A stretch of 64,000 nt of DNA. It comes from Thermococcus sp. Bubb.Bath. Its GTDB lineage: Archaea; Methanobacteriota_B; Thermococci; Thermococcales; Thermococcaceae. Positions 44,909 to 54,027 of the stretch are shown here, piece by piece (the first letter of the stretch is position 1; each line of letters begins with the position of its first letter). The stretch covers positions 1 through 64,000 of the forward strand of contig NZ_SNUR01000002.1 of assembly GCF_012027595.1 (NCBI RefSeq), given 5' to 3'. The notes beneath the pieces were generated by a model. The model did not search any database. It saw only the letters and a program-made list of their open reading frames with translations, and was not told where the DNA came from. The translations under genes and the position numbers were made by a program.

Positions 44909-44979
44909 TGATACCACCAACGGGACTATCCGGGAACCCTTATAAACGGTTGGGCCTATTAAAGGAATGGCGAGACACC

Positions 44980-46068
44980 ATGAGTACGGCGGATGAGATA
45001 ACCCTCCTTGCCTCCAAGGGTCTTCTTGAGGAGGCCATCGATGCCGCTCTGGAGCTTGAGGATCCAACTGAGAGGCTGAACGCACTGACGGACATAATAC
45101 TCCAGGCCCACGGCAAGAGGAACGATCTCCTTCCTTCTCTGTTCAACGACGCGCTCAAGGCCCTCAAGAAAATTAAAAATCCCTACGACAGGGCTTACGC
45201 TTATTCCAGGCTTGCCTATGTTTACTCGGTGATTGGGGACCACGAGAACGCCTCCGAGTTCTTCGACCGGGCTGCGGATGAGGTGACACGGATAAAGTCC
45301 GAGGGTGACAAGGCCCTGGCCCTCTCCGTGCTAGCATACTATCTAGCACTGGCGGGATTCACGCACGAGGCCGTCTCCTCGTTCAACGAGGCATTTGGCA
45401 TGCTTATCTCAGCTTCCATGGACTACAGGCGGAAGCTCGACGTTATAACAGAGGTCGCGGGCATGATGGAGAACGCCGGTGACGTGTTGCACTCCCGCGA
45501 TGCCATCAGGTTCTATGAGGTAGCCTACGACATCTTCGATAAGCTCTACATAAACCAGAGGGCTGCTGAGGTTGAGAAAAAGCTTGAAGCGGCCAGGATC
45601 ATGCTGTACTACGGAGACCCAGACGTCAGAGGGGCCCTGCTTGAGGGGCGATATCATTTTGCGATTAGTTTGCTTCAGAAGAGGCTCAAGGATCCCCAGA
45701 ACCTCTTCATGGCCCTCCTAGAGGTTGCCCACTGGATGAAGCACGTTGGGGCTGCCGAGTACCTCGACGTCCTCGAAGCGGCGTTCAGACTGTTGGGGTC
45801 GATTGGGCTTACAGAAGCGAACGTCCAGCGCTCCGCTGCAATTCTCACGGATATGGGGGAGCTTGAGAAGGCCCTGAAGTTCGCCCTTGAGATTAAAGAC
45901 CCGGAGAAGCGCGACGATGCCCTCGCAGCCATCGCCATAAAGCTGGCCGAGAAGAAGGAGTTCGCCGATGCCAGGGAAGTCGTGAAGTCCGTATCGAACC
46001 CCATGCTCAAGGCCAAGCTCACCGAGGAGGTAGGAAAGCTTGAGGATCAGTACAAGATGGAGTTCTGA
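44980..46068 (+). CDS. TPR/HEAT-like helical repeat protein
   Basis: A 362-residue all-helical protein with recurring pairs of amphipathic helices. Repeats recur about every 35-40 residues, with the pattern A-x-S-x-L-A-x-x-x-A-x-x-G, as in YAYSRLAYVYSVIGDHENA and ALAAIAIKLAEKKEFADA. Such solenoids mediate protein contacts. A TATA-like CTTATAAAC at about 44938 precedes it. Earlier ATG at 44908 lies antisense to the DUF531 start and is rejected. Partner unknown. Confidence 0.75.
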   Translation: MSTADEITLLASKGLLEEAIDAALELEDPTERLNALTDIILQAHGKRNDLLPSLFNDALKALKKIKNPYDRAYAYSRLAYVYSVIGDHENASEFFDRAADEVTRIKSEGDKALALSVLAYYLALAGFTHEAVSSFNEAFGMLISASMDYRRKLDVITEVAGMMENAGDVLHSRDAIRFYEVAYDIFDKLYINQRAAEVEKKLEAARIMLYYGDPDVRGALLEGRYHFAISLLQKRLKDPQNLFMALLEVAHWMKHVGAAEYLDVLEAAFRLLGSIGLTEANVQRSAAILTDMGELEKALKFALEIKDPEKRDDALAAIAIKLAEKKEFADAREVVKSVSNPMLKAKLTEEVGKLEDQYKMEF

Positions 46069-46078
46069 GGTGTTGGAG

Positions 46079-47020
46079 ATGGATTACGTCGTTTTTGATG
46101 CCCACTCCGACCTTCCCACTCTGGTATGGGAAGAGCGCGGAAAGGGTGAAAGCCCTGTACTTGAGAGGAACTTTGAGAAGTTCTTTGGGGACTACGTGCG
46201 GGCTAGGGTTGCCTCTGTATGGACACCGCCCGAGAAAAGAGTGTATGCCCTCCGCTATGCCCTTGAGGCTTTCAGGAGGTTTAAATCAGATGTTCATGAG
46301 GGGGGGAGGTTTGAGCTCGTGACGGCTGTTTCTGAGATGGACGAGGCAGTCAAAGAGAACCGCGTGGCACTCTGGCTGGGTCTTGAGGGTGGAGAACCCA
46401 TAGAGAGCCTTGATGTTCTTGAGACGTTTCACGAGCTCGGTTTGAGGGTTCTCACGCTGACTTGGAGCCTCAGGAACCAGATCGGTGACGGGGTCTTTGA
46501 GAGGACAAACGGCGGTCTCACCAACTTCGGCGTGGAAGTGGTCGGAAAGGCTGAGGAACTTGGGATAGTCATCGATTTGAGTCACATAAACGAGGCGGGC
46601 TTCTGGGACGCCCTGGACGTAACGTCCTTTCCGGTCATGGCATCCCACTCCAACGCCAGGGCCCTCTGCGACCACCCCCGGAACCTGACGGATGAACAGC
46701 TGAAGGCAATAGCCGAGAGGGACGGCGTAGTTGGTGCAGTTGCAATCCCCTCGTTTGTTGACAAAGAAAGGCCTACCCTCGATAAATACGTTGAGCACAT
46801 TGCATACATGGTTGACCTCATTGGATACAGGCACGTTGGTCTCGGCTTCGACTTCGTTTACTACCTCCGCGAATGGGGCGGGAAGGGCGTTGAGGGCTTT
46901 GAGAATGAATCGCGGATTCCCTCTCTAATCGAGAAGCTGGAGGAGCGCTTCGGTGAAAAAGAAGTCAGGGCTATAACCTTTGAGAACCTCAGGCGGCTCT
47001 TTGGGCATGTTGTTGGATGA
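46079..47020 (+). CDS. Dipeptidase, peptidase family M19
   Basis: A 313-residue zinc TIM-barrel renal-dipeptidase homologue that hydrolyses dipeptides. Metal ligands: FDAHSDLP near residues 5-12 (H-x-D), Glu in GLEGGEP near 106, His in IDLSHINE near 169, His in ASHSNAR near 190, Asp in VGLGFDFVY near 256. ATG at 46079 has GAGGTG upstream and lies 10 bases after the helical-repeat gene, suggesting cotranscription. Confidence 0.9.
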   Translation: MDYVVFDAHSDLPTLVWEERGKGESPVLERNFEKFFGDYVRARVASVWTPPEKRVYALRYALEAFRRFKSDVHEGGRFELVTAVSEMDEAVKENRVALWLGLEGGEPIESLDVLETFHELGLRVLTLTWSLRNQIGDGVFERTNGGLTNFGVEVVGKAEELGIVIDLSHINEAGFWDALDVTSFPVMASHSNARALCDHPRNLTDEQLKAIAERDGVVGAVAIPSFVDKERPTLDKYVEHIAYMVDLIGYRHVGLGFDFVYYLREWGGKGVEGFENESRIPSLIEKLEERFGEKEVRAITFENLRRLFGHVVG

Positions 47021-47124
47021 TCCACCGCGAACAGAGGGTCAAAAAAGGGTGCGATACTCTTTGGCTGGGGAGGCTTATCCTTCCATTCATTTGAGTTTTG
47101 AGTGAATATTTGGTAAAAAGGGAA

Positions 47125-47847
47125 TCAAAGTCTAACGTTTCTGAACGGGCTTCCACCCTTGACTTCGAGCCCTTTGTTCGTGAACTCTATGAGGTAGAGG
47201 CAGGTCTTGTGGTTTGTTCTCCTCATCTTGAGTATCTGAATCGCCCTGACCATCTGACCCTCGTGTAGGAAGTAGTGTAGCATCATGACGCCGCTCACGA
47301 GGTAGTGCTCCTCGGTGTAGTGGTCCAGGTCTGTCATCTCCGCTATCAGGTACGCCGTGACGTTGAGGTCTTCAAGGCCGCGTATGAAGCGCGCCAGCTC
47401 GGCCCTCTTCTCCGCTGGGTGCTCCATCGAGAACTCTATCGCCGTGACGGGGTCAATGACCAGTCTGCTTATCTTCTCATCCTCCGCGATCTCCCTGAGC
47501 CTGAAGAGGACGCTCTTCCATGTGGGGACATGTGACGATTCTCTCCAGAGCATGGGGCCGAGGTCGAAGAGAAGGAGCTGCTTTGAGGCAGAATACACCT
47601 TTACAGAAGGGTCAAAGCGCATCATGTCCTTAACGGCCTCTTCGGGGTTCTGAACTAGGGAGGCGTAGGCGACTTTTTCTCCTTTCTTCGCACCCTCGAT
47701 GAGGAAGTGCATACCAAGGGTCGTCTTTCCACTTCCCGGCGGGCCGGTTATCAGGTAAACCTTACCAGGAATGAGACCCCCCTCTATCATATCGTCGAGG
47801 CCGGGAACCCCGGTGGATATCCTCTCGCCAATATTCGGCGTGTTCAC
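47125..47847 (-). CDS. KaiC-like RecA-superfamily ATPase
   Basis: A 240-residue single-domain KaiC/GvpD-type ATPase. RISTGVPGLDDMIEGGLIPG leads to Walker A GPPGSGKTT near residues 36-44; Walker B LVIDPVTAIEF near 133. A paralogue of the RadA fold with no DNA-binding domain. These proteins are abundant in Thermococcales and their targets are mostly unknown. GTG start after GGGAGGGTTACACC. It faces away from the DUF257 pair. Confidence 0.85.
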   Translation of the reverse strand: MNTPNIGERISTGVPGLDDMIEGGLIPGKVYLITGPPGSGKTTLGMHFLIEGAKKGEKVAYASLVQNPEEAVKDMMRFDPSVKVYSASKQLLLFDLGPMLWRESSHVPTWKSVLFRLREIAEDEKISRLVIDPVTAIEFSMEHPAEKRAELARFIRGLEDLNVTAYLIAEMTDLDHYTEEHYLVSGVMMLHYFLHEGQMVRAIQILKMRRTNHKTCLYLIEFTNKGLEVKGGSPFRNVRL

Positions 47848-47984
47848 GGTGTAACCCTCCCTGTTGTTATTCTCTCTTTTGGAAATAATAAACTTTTTGC
47901 TTCGAACCGTTTCTTGATCTCTTGGTGGGTTCTAAGGTGGAAAAAGTATTAAAACTTGTGTTTCTACTAAGTTATAGGGGGTCA

Positions 47985-48599
47985 ATGATGTTGGGACGCA
48001 TCTTTGAAAGTCTGGAAACACACAAACAGGGCATAGTTTTGTTAGAGTACTCCTCTCTTGATCATCCTGAACTCGTGTTTGCCGATATTCTCAACCTCTG
48101 GAGGGAGAAAGGCATAAATCCGCTGATCGTTGATATTGGTAATACACTTCACATTTTCATCCAGCATCTCAGGTTTAAGGGCATTGAGCTTGATGTGGAC
48201 GACGTCCCCGTAATAAAGGAGCTTGGAAAGGCCAGAGTGGGCAACGTGATTGGGGAGATATCCGAAGTGAACGACTTTGATTACCACATGGCAAAATATG
48301 CGCTGATAACTAAAAAAGTGCCAGAGGAGAGTGGGGAACATACGGTAGTACTCGGCATTGAGAAGTTCTCTTTTACATTTATGGACAACCCTCCGAAGCT
48401 TGAGAGGTACTTTGAGAGGATAACCCGGAGCCATCTAAAGTTCAACAACGGGATTCACATCCTGTTTCTTAACGTTTCGATGGCGAGTCCATACTTCATA
48501 AAAAGTCTGGAACAGGATTGCGAGTATGTACTGGGGGTTGAGAACGGCGTTCTAAAGCGGGTTAAAGTCCCAGGGGGCGATATCATTGAAGTTCCGTGA
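47985..48599 (+). CDS. DUF257-family protein, copy 1
   Basis: A 204-residue protein of DUF257, a family largely confined to Thermococcales. It has a degenerate KaiC/RecA-like look: VLLEYSSLDHPELVFADIL in place of a P-loop segment, LIVDIGNTLHIF, and a late hydrophobic strand, but no Walker A. ATG at 47985 after AGGGGGTCA; the TTG at 47922 lies upstream of the promoter element TATTAAAAC. Its end overlaps copy 2 by 14 bases. The divergent KaiC-like neighbour suggests a shared role. Confidence 0.75.
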   Translation: MMLGRIFESLETHKQGIVLLEYSSLDHPELVFADILNLWREKGINPLIVDIGNTLHIFIQHLRFKGIELDVDDVPVIKELGKARVGNVIGEISEVNDFDYHMAKYALITKKVPEESGEHTVVLGIEKFSFTFMDNPPKLERYFERITRSHLKFNNGIHILFLNVSMASPYFIKSLEQDCEYVLGVENGVLKRVKVPGGDIIEVP

Positions 48600-49203
48600 T
48601 TATATTGGAGGCATAAACGCCGGTGAGAGCATCCTGGTAGAGCACACGTCCACCTCTCCCTATCCGCTCCTTTTCTATGAGATAGGGCGCAGTAGGGGCT
48701 GGGAAAATCTCCTCATCATTGACCTTCTGGATTCGGCACTCCCAATCCTCCGCTGGTTGAAATTCGCGGGGCTTGACGTCTCCCTTGATAAGCTTGACAG
48801 GATAAAGGCAGGGGGGACCTCCGAATGGGGCAACAAAATCGCCGAGGTCGATCCTCACAAAGACCCGGGAATATTCATGAACAGGTTCCTCAAAGTTCTC
48901 GTGGATTACTACAAGACGCACAAGAACGTGACGACCATAATCGTCAATCCCGAGAGACTTGTGCCTTTGCATGAGAACAGGGCCTCCTTTGTGCTCTATG
49001 TCTCATTGATCCGCTCCGAACTCCTTGGCAATCCCTCGCGCGTTCTCTTTGACTTCTCCAACTTTGAGCTCGCCCACAGTGGTTACCTAGCGCTCCTTAA
49101 GGAAATCGCAACGAGGGTGTTTCGGATAGAGGAAGGCGGCAAGCTAACCCTCATGAAGTCCATTGATCCCGAGGAGGATGGAACCCTCCTTGAGCCGTGG
49201 TAG
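48586..49203 (+). CDS. DUF257-family protein, copy 2
   Basis: A 205-residue homologue of the preceding gene. It aligns over ESILVEHTSTSPYPLLFYEI and LLIIDLLDSALPILRWLKFAGL, given by its core LLIIDLLDSALPIL. TTG start overlaps copy 1, with a GGGGGC site, so the two are made together and may form a heteromer. No catalytic motif. Confidence 0.75.
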   Translation: MKFRDYIGGINAGESILVEHTSTSPYPLLFYEIGRSRGWENLLIIDLLDSALPILRWLKFAGLDVSLDKLDRIKAGGTSEWGNKIAEVDPHKDPGIFMNRFLKVLVDYYKTHKNVTTIIVNPERLVPLHENRASFVLYVSLIRSELLGNPSRVLFDFSNFELAHSGYLALLKEIATRVFRIEEGGKLTLMKSIDPEEDGTLLEPW

Positions 49204-49238
49204 CGAAGCCTTTTTAACCCCCTTTCAAACCCCCGCAT

Positions 49239-50096
49239 ATGGAGGAGCTCTACTACATCACCTTCAGGGAGGCCAGAATGCTTCTCGTTTCAAGGGGGAA
49301 GGTTAAGCTCAACCTCGACCTCCGGAAGACCAACAGGACCTGGGAAGTGGAAATAACTGATGAGGTGGCAGTTTTTCCAGATGGCGCTCTCCTTGAGAGG
49401 GAAATCCTTGAAAAAATCGCCAGGGACAATGGAACCGTCTATTTTGTTTCCAATGGAGAGGTTTACAAGGCCGCGATATCAAGCGAATCGGGTTTCTACA
49501 AGCTCGTCCCGACGATACCGCCCACCATAGAAATAAACGGCATCAGGATGCACCGCACCAAAGAAATAAACCCCCTCCAGGACACGAGGAACAAGGTCAA
49601 CACCGTGAAACCGGGGGAGGGTGAGACGGTTCTGGACACATGCATGGGGTTGGGGTACACTGCGATAGAGGCCTCTAGGAGGGGATCTTACGTCATAACC
49701 GTCGAGAAAGACCCCAACGTCCTCGAACTTGCCCGCATAAACCCTTGGAGCAGGGAGCTCTTCACGGGCGGGAAGGTTCAGGTCATCCAGGGGGATTCCT
49801 TTGAAGTCGTTAGGAAGTTCAAACCAGAGAGTTTCGACGTTGTTATCCACGACCCGCCGCGCTTCTCACTCGCAGGGCAGCTATACTCGGAGGAGTTCTA
49901 CCATGAGCTCTTCAGAATTCTCAAGCCCGGTGGAAGGCTCTTCCACTACGTGGGCAACCCAGGAAAGAAGCACCGGCGTAAAGACCTTCAGAGGGGCGTT
50001 ATGGAGCGTCTCAGAAGGGCGGGCTTTATCGGAGTTAAACGGGTCGAAGAAGCGCTTGGGGTCGTGGCGAGAAAACCGAAAGGGGAGAAATTGTAG
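49239..50096 (+). CDS. SAM-dependent methyltransferase (COG2521-like)
   Basis: A 285-residue Rossmann methyltransferase. The SAM loop VLDTCMGLGYTAIEA is near residues 130-144, acidic ribose-binding VITVEKDPNVL near 151, and the catalytic-type motif HDPPRFSLAG near 204, resembling the (N/D)PP(Y/F) loop of base or rRNA methyltransferases. The N-terminal 90 residues form a separate domain that may bind RNA. TATA-like CTTTTTAACC precedes and the ATG is near leaderless. Substrate unknown. Confidence 0.8.
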   Translation: MEELYYITFREARMLLVSRGKVKLNLDLRKTNRTWEVEITDEVAVFPDGALLEREILEKIARDNGTVYFVSNGEVYKAAISSESGFYKLVPTIPPTIEINGIRMHRTKEINPLQDTRNKVNTVKPGEGETVLDTCMGLGYTAIEASRRGSYVITVEKDPNVLELARINPWSRELFTGGKVQVIQGDSFEVVRKFKPESFDVVIHDPPRFSLAGQLYSEEFYHELFRILKPGGRLFHYVGNPGKKHRRKDLQRGVMERLRRAGFIGVKRVEEALGVVARKPKGEKL

Positions 50097-50119
50097 AATG
50101 GGTAAAACTCTAGCGGGCT

Positions 50120-50430
50120 TCAAATTTCACCGACTTCCTCCATTTCCTCGAAGGCCTCTAAGTTCGTGTAGTAGTCCATGAGCTCGTTGATTTCCCTCCT
50201 CATCTTGAAGCTCTTGGCTATCGCTATTCCAAAGCCGATTATTGAGGGCCATATGAGGTAGAGGAGCAGCACTGCGTCGCTTATCAGGATGGGCCTTGGG
50301 TTTGTGAAGCGGTTGAAGTTTCATATCATCAGCGCTATCATGAGCCAGGCCGTTGAGAAGTTTGTTAGTCCACCATAAGCGTTCAGAGAGAACTCCTGCC
50401 GAACCCCATATAGAGGCTGGAACTGGCAGT
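50120..50430 (-). pseudogene. Decapitated membrane-protein gene with in-frame TGA
   Basis: The minus strand reads a coherent protein in one frame: LYGVRQEFSLNAYGGLTN and LMIALMI, then TGA at 50321-50323, then NFNRFTNPRPILISDAVLLL and about 45 more residues, ending MEEVGEI. Two hydrophobic helices are visible. No start exists on the 5' side because the frame runs into a foreign plus-strand gene fragment near 50425. Broken both by the stop and by loss of its head. No function assigned. Confidence 0.65.
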
Positions 50431-50796
50431 GAGCTCTACCTCGTCGTCGATCCATCCAGCATGACGGCCATCAACGTGACCGTGACCAACCCCGCCCCCT
50501 CGCCGCTGATGGAGACCGCCAACATCACCGAGGAGCTCATGGGCAAGGCGGTGGTCATAGAGGGCCAGGTGGAGAGCTTCAAGACGATAGGCAACAACTT
50601 CAAGTTCCTGGTTGTGGACGGCAGCGGCAACGTCACCGTCTTCGTCCCGTCCTCAGTTACCGCGGATCTTCCATCCGACGTCAAGTCTGCCCTGACCGAC
50701 GGCACCCAGGTCAAAATTGGAGGTTACGTGACTGAGTACAAGGGTACGATAGAGGTGCTCCCGTACGTTGCAGAGGGAATAATAGTGGAGGGCTGA
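50424..50796 (+). pseudogene. Headless OB-fold protein gene
   Basis: From about codon 50425 the sequence encodes a plausible extracellular protein end: Thr/Asn-rich VTVTNPAPSPLMETANITEE, then an OB-fold (GKAVVIEGQVESFKTIGNN, FLVVDGSGNVTVFVP, KIGGYVTEYKGTIEVLPY). The signal peptide and N-terminal part are missing; the ORF upstream of 50425 is antisense to the neighbouring fragment. The two remnants meet at this point. Confidence 0.65.
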
Positions 50797-50801
50797 TGCC
50801 C

Positions 50802-52673
50802 TCACTCCTTCTCCCCTTTCAGTATTTTCTCCACGTCAAAGCCTTCCTCGTACTTCTTCAGCTTCCTCTCAAAGAATTCTATGAAGAGCTTGTATCTCTT
50901 CGCCCTGTGCTTCGGGCTTCCGCGGATGCTGTGGCCGTGCGCTCCGCGCCTGAATATCGCTATATACGCTTCCTTGCCCATGTCCTTGAGCACGTTATAG
51001 AACATGAGGCTCTGGTCGAGCGGGCAGCGGTAGTCCTCGAGGCTGTGGATCAGCAGGAGCGGCACCTTCACCCTGTCTGCATAGAACAGAGGGCTGAGCT
51101 TCCTGTAGTTCTCGTTTTCGAGCGGGTTCGGGCCTATCACCTCGACGTCGTACCAGAGGCCTATGTCCGAGAACGCGTGGCTCGTCAGCCAGTAGCTTAT
51201 CCCGTTCTCGCTTATACCGGCCTTGAATAAGTCCGACTGTGTTACCGCCCAGTTGGTCATGTAACCGCCGTAGCTTATGCCAGTTATTCCAACCCTCTCG
51301 CGGTCGGCCTGGGGCTCAAGCTTGAGGAACTCCTCTATTCCCCCCATTATGTCCTCGAAGTCCTCCAAGCCTGTTCTCTCAAGAACTCCGAGGGCAAAGT
51401 CCTCGTCGTAACCGTCGCTCCCGCGCGGGTTCACGAAGACGACGTAGTAACCTTTGCTCGCCATCAGCTGCATCTCGTACTTAAAGTAGTGGCCGTACAT
51501 CCCCTTAGGTCCGCCGTGGACGAAGACTATCACCGGAGCCTTCTCATCCTCCTTGAGCTCGGGCTTGATGTACCAGCCGTCTATCTCGAGGTCTTTGCTC
51601 TTGAAGCGGAAGTGCCTCGGTTCAAAGGTTTTCAGCTTCGCGAATATCGGCCCATTGTAATCGGTTAGCTGCCTCAACTCGCCATCGTAGAGGTATAGCT
51701 CCCTCAGCCTGGTTGCCGTCTCGATGAGGAGGGCAACCTTTTCGTCGTGCACGTCGAAGCCGTAAACCCAGTGGTCGCCCACTATGATGGGTTTAACCTC
51801 GCCATCCCAGAGGTAGAGGTTCACCCTGCCAGCGTCTGGAACCGTGAAGTAGACCTTGCCATTGTCGAGCTTCGCAGTTCCAGTGTTGAGCGGGCCCTCG
51901 TAGACAGGCTTAAGTTCGCCGTCCCAGAGGTAGAGCCAGTCGTGCTCGCTCATGAACTTCTTCTCCCGCTTTCCGTGGAGGAGGATGGCCTTTCCGTCGG
52001 AATCAACGGCCTCGAATGAGGCCCTCTCGAAGAGCTTTTCCTCCTCGCCGTCCTTCCAGAGGTAGATGTCGTAGAACTTGAAGAGCGCCGGTTTGCTCCC
52101 TTCCCTGTGTGGGACGTTGATGACTATCTCATCTCCGTGCCATATGCCGCTGGAAAAGCGCGGCTTCTCGAACTCCTCAAGGATTTCCTCGCTCTCCGTG
52201 TCGAGTATCCAGAAGGTCGTCTTCTCGCCGTCGAGGAAGCCCATGTTGTCGAACCAGACGGGAACATCGTCGTCGAAGATGAATTCCTCGTCGTCCCTCC
52301 TCTTGAAGCCCACAACGAGGAGTCTCCTTGAGTCGTTGTTCCACTGGACTGATCTAATGTTTTTGGCAGAGAGGACTTTCTTCGCACTGAGGGTCTCCAT
52401 GTCCGCGACCCATATCTCGCTCTCCTTCTTCTCCTCGTTGGAGCGCATGAAAGCGAGCTTTTTCCCATCCGGGGAAATCCTGGGCATCGAGGCGTTTTCA
52501 ACGAATCTCCTGGCGCCGGTCTCGATGTCCTCAACCACAACGGTGCTCTCGTATTTATTGTCCTTCATGTTAACCTTCGTGAGGACGTAGGCAACTTTGC
52601 TCCCCCTTACCCTCGGGTCGCCGAGGTAGGCGAACCTAGAAAAGGTCTTATCGTTCCATTCGATATTGCTCAT
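50802..52673 (-). CDS. apeH: S9 peptidase, acylaminoacyl-peptidase-like
   Basis: A 623-residue serine peptidase with an N-terminal beta-propeller (residues 1-330) and a C-terminal alpha/beta hydrolase. Nucleophile Ser in GISYGGYMTNW near 473, Asp in SLEDYRCPLDQ near 558, His in RRGAHGHSIRG near 590, oxyanion VHGGPKGMYG near 390. It removes N-acylated residues or cleaves short peptides in the cytoplasm. GGGTGATATCGTT precedes the ATG. Confidence 0.92.
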   Translation of the reverse strand: MSNIEWNDKTFSRFAYLGDPRVRGSKVAYVLTKVNMKDNKYESTVVVEDIETGARRFVENASMPRISPDGKKLAFMRSNEEKKESEIWVADMETLSAKKVLSAKNIRSVQWNNDSRRLLVVGFKRRDDEEFIFDDDVPVWFDNMGFLDGEKTTFWILDTESEEILEEFEKPRFSSGIWHGDEIVINVPHREGSKPALFKFYDIYLWKDGEEEKLFERASFEAVDSDGKAILLHGKREKKFMSEHDWLYLWDGELKPVYEGPLNTGTAKLDNGKVYFTVPDAGRVNLYLWDGEVKPIIVGDHWVYGFDVHDEKVALLIETATRLRELYLYDGELRQLTDYNGPIFAKLKTFEPRHFRFKSKDLEIDGWYIKPELKEDEKAPVIVFVHGGPKGMYGHYFKYEMQLMASKGYYVVFVNPRGSDGYDEDFALGVLERTGLEDFEDIMGGIEEFLKLEPQADRERVGITGISYGGYMTNWAVTQSDLFKAGISENGISYWLTSHAFSDIGLWYDVEVIGPNPLENENYRKLSPLFYADRVKVPLLLIHSLEDYRCPLDQSLMFYNVLKDMGKEAYIAIFRRGAHGHSIRGSPKHRAKRYKLFIEFFERKLKKYEEGFDVEKILKGEKE

Positions 52674-52739
52674 AACGATATCACCCAGTTCATAGAGATG
52701 CTTAAAAGTATTTAAGGCTAACCCCGCGGGGGTGAGAGC

Positions 52740-53066
52740 ATGAAGGAGACGACCGCCGTGGCAGTGATATTCACCGCGGGCGTGGTGTTTGCACTTGCAT
52801 TCAGGACTTACTGGGGAATTGTGTTTTCGGCCCTTGGTATCCCCGTTTACCTGACCTACGTAGCCAGAGAACAGAACATACTAGCAAAGTCGAGGCTCTA
52901 CGACAGGGACCTCTTTGTGATGATAATCATCGCGGTGGCGGTCATACTGGGTTTTGACTACCTCTGGGACCCCAGGCTGGGGCTGATATCCCTTGCCATC
53001 ATAGTCCCTATCCTTGCCCTATACGCCGACCGCTTAAAGTCCAGAAATGAGGCGCAAAAGGCCTGA
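52740..53066 (+). CDS. Small membrane protein
   Basis: A 108-residue protein with four hydrophobic helices (about residues 5-20, 22-38, 58-73, 80-97). No family recognised. GGGGGTGAGAGC precedes the ATG. Its 3' end overlaps the convergent kinase gene by 33 bases. Confidence 0.7.
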   Translation: MKETTAVAVIFTAGVVFALAFRTYWGIVFSALGIPVYLTYVAREQNILAKSRLYDRDLFVMIIIAVAVILGFDYLWDPRLGLISLAIIVPILALYADRLKSRNEAQKA

Positions 53067-53681
53067 GAGCCTTCCTTTTCTCTTGTATTCCGCCGTTTCT
53101 TTGAGGAGTTCCCCTAGGAATCTTTCATCTACCCCGAACTTCTCCCTTATCCTCCTCGAAGTGGCGTTGTTCCCGATGAAGAGCATGGCCAGCGCGGAGG
53201 TAAGGTTCTTAGGTTTCCTCCAGCCGGCTTTTTCAAAGTCTATCAGCCACACTCTATCCCCTATGATTATGTGCTTTCCCCCCTGTATCTGGCCGTGGTC
53301 GAGGCCGAGCCTGTCAAGGAGGGCGGTCTTTTGAATTATTTCCAGGATGTGGCCCTTTTTAACTTCCGCGTACATAACTGGTTCGCCCTCTGCAAAGCCC
53401 CTCACTATATACTCCAGCCCTTTGAAGCTCCCGCTCGTGATGAGGGGAGGGGTAACATCGTAGGGCTCCAGAACCTTCACTATGTCTGCCTCCCTGAGAA
53501 GGTTTGAGCGCGGTGAGTCCGGGCGCTGGAGCTTGATTAAAACTTCCCTATTTTCCAGTTCTCCCTTAAAAACGATGCTTGTAGTCCCTTTTGAGTATGG
53601 AGAAACTTTCTGGATTCCAAACCTTTCCAGCTCCGCTTTAAACCCCTCTATGGCTTTCCATGGAATTAGATGCTCAAACAT
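53034..53681 (-). CDS. Predicted serine/threonine protein kinase (COG2112-like)
   Basis: A 215-residue minimal kinase. Gly loop YSKGTTSIVFKG near residues 29-40, ATP-binding Lys in VLIKLQR near 49, catalytic loop DHGQIQGGKHIII near 132 (HGQ for HRD), metal motif IDFEKAG near 151. Related to RIO/Kae1-associated kinases. ATG at 53681 is 20 bases after a TATTTAAGG promoter element, so near leaderless; the earlier ATG lies upstream of it. Substrate unknown. Confidence 0.82.
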   Translation of the reverse strand: MFEHLIPWKAIEGFKAELERFGIQKVSPYSKGTTSIVFKGELENREVLIKLQRPDSPRSNLLREADIVKVLEPYDVTPPLITSGSFKGLEYIVRGFAEGEPVMYAEVKKGHILEIIQKTALLDRLGLDHGQIQGGKHIIIGDRVWLIDFEKAGWRKPKNLTSALAMLFIGNNATSRRIREKFGVDERFLGELLKETAEYKRKGRLSGLLRLISGL

Positions 53682-53734
53682 GTCCCTCGATAACCTTAAA
53701 TACCACCTCAAATAAAATACTTTTGGTGATAGCT

Positions 53735-53962
53735 ATGGTGACGGCTTTTATTTTGATGGTTACGGCCGCTGGAAAAGAGAGGGAAGTCATGGAGAAGCTT
53801 CTGGCCATGCCGGAGGTTAAGGAGGCCTACGTGGTCTACGGCGAATACGACCTCGTTGTGAAGGTCGAGACGGACACGCTCAAAGACCTCGACCAGTTCA
53901 TAACAGAGAAGATAAGGCGCATGTCGGAGATCCAGATGACGTCGACGATGATCGCCATCTGA
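53735..53962 (+). CDS. Stand-alone Lrp/AsnC ligand-binding (RAM) domain
   Basis: A 75-residue protein made only of the RAM domain of Lrp-type regulators, with no helix-turn-helix. AYVVYGEYDLVVKVETDTL and a following FITEKIR helix are typical. Such proteins bind amino acids and may modulate full-length Lrp regulators by mixed assembly. ATG at 53735 follows GGTGATAGCT; the ORF before that lies antisense to the kinase start. Confidence 0.88.
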   Translation: MVTAFILMVTAAGKEREVMEKLLAMPEVKEAYVVYGEYDLVVKVETDTLKDLDQFITEKIRRMSEIQMTSTMIAI

Positions 53963-54027
53963 ACCTCTCGTTCTTCTCCTTTGATTATTGTTGAGGGCAA
54001 AACATAACTTGAAAAGTTCAAAAAGGC

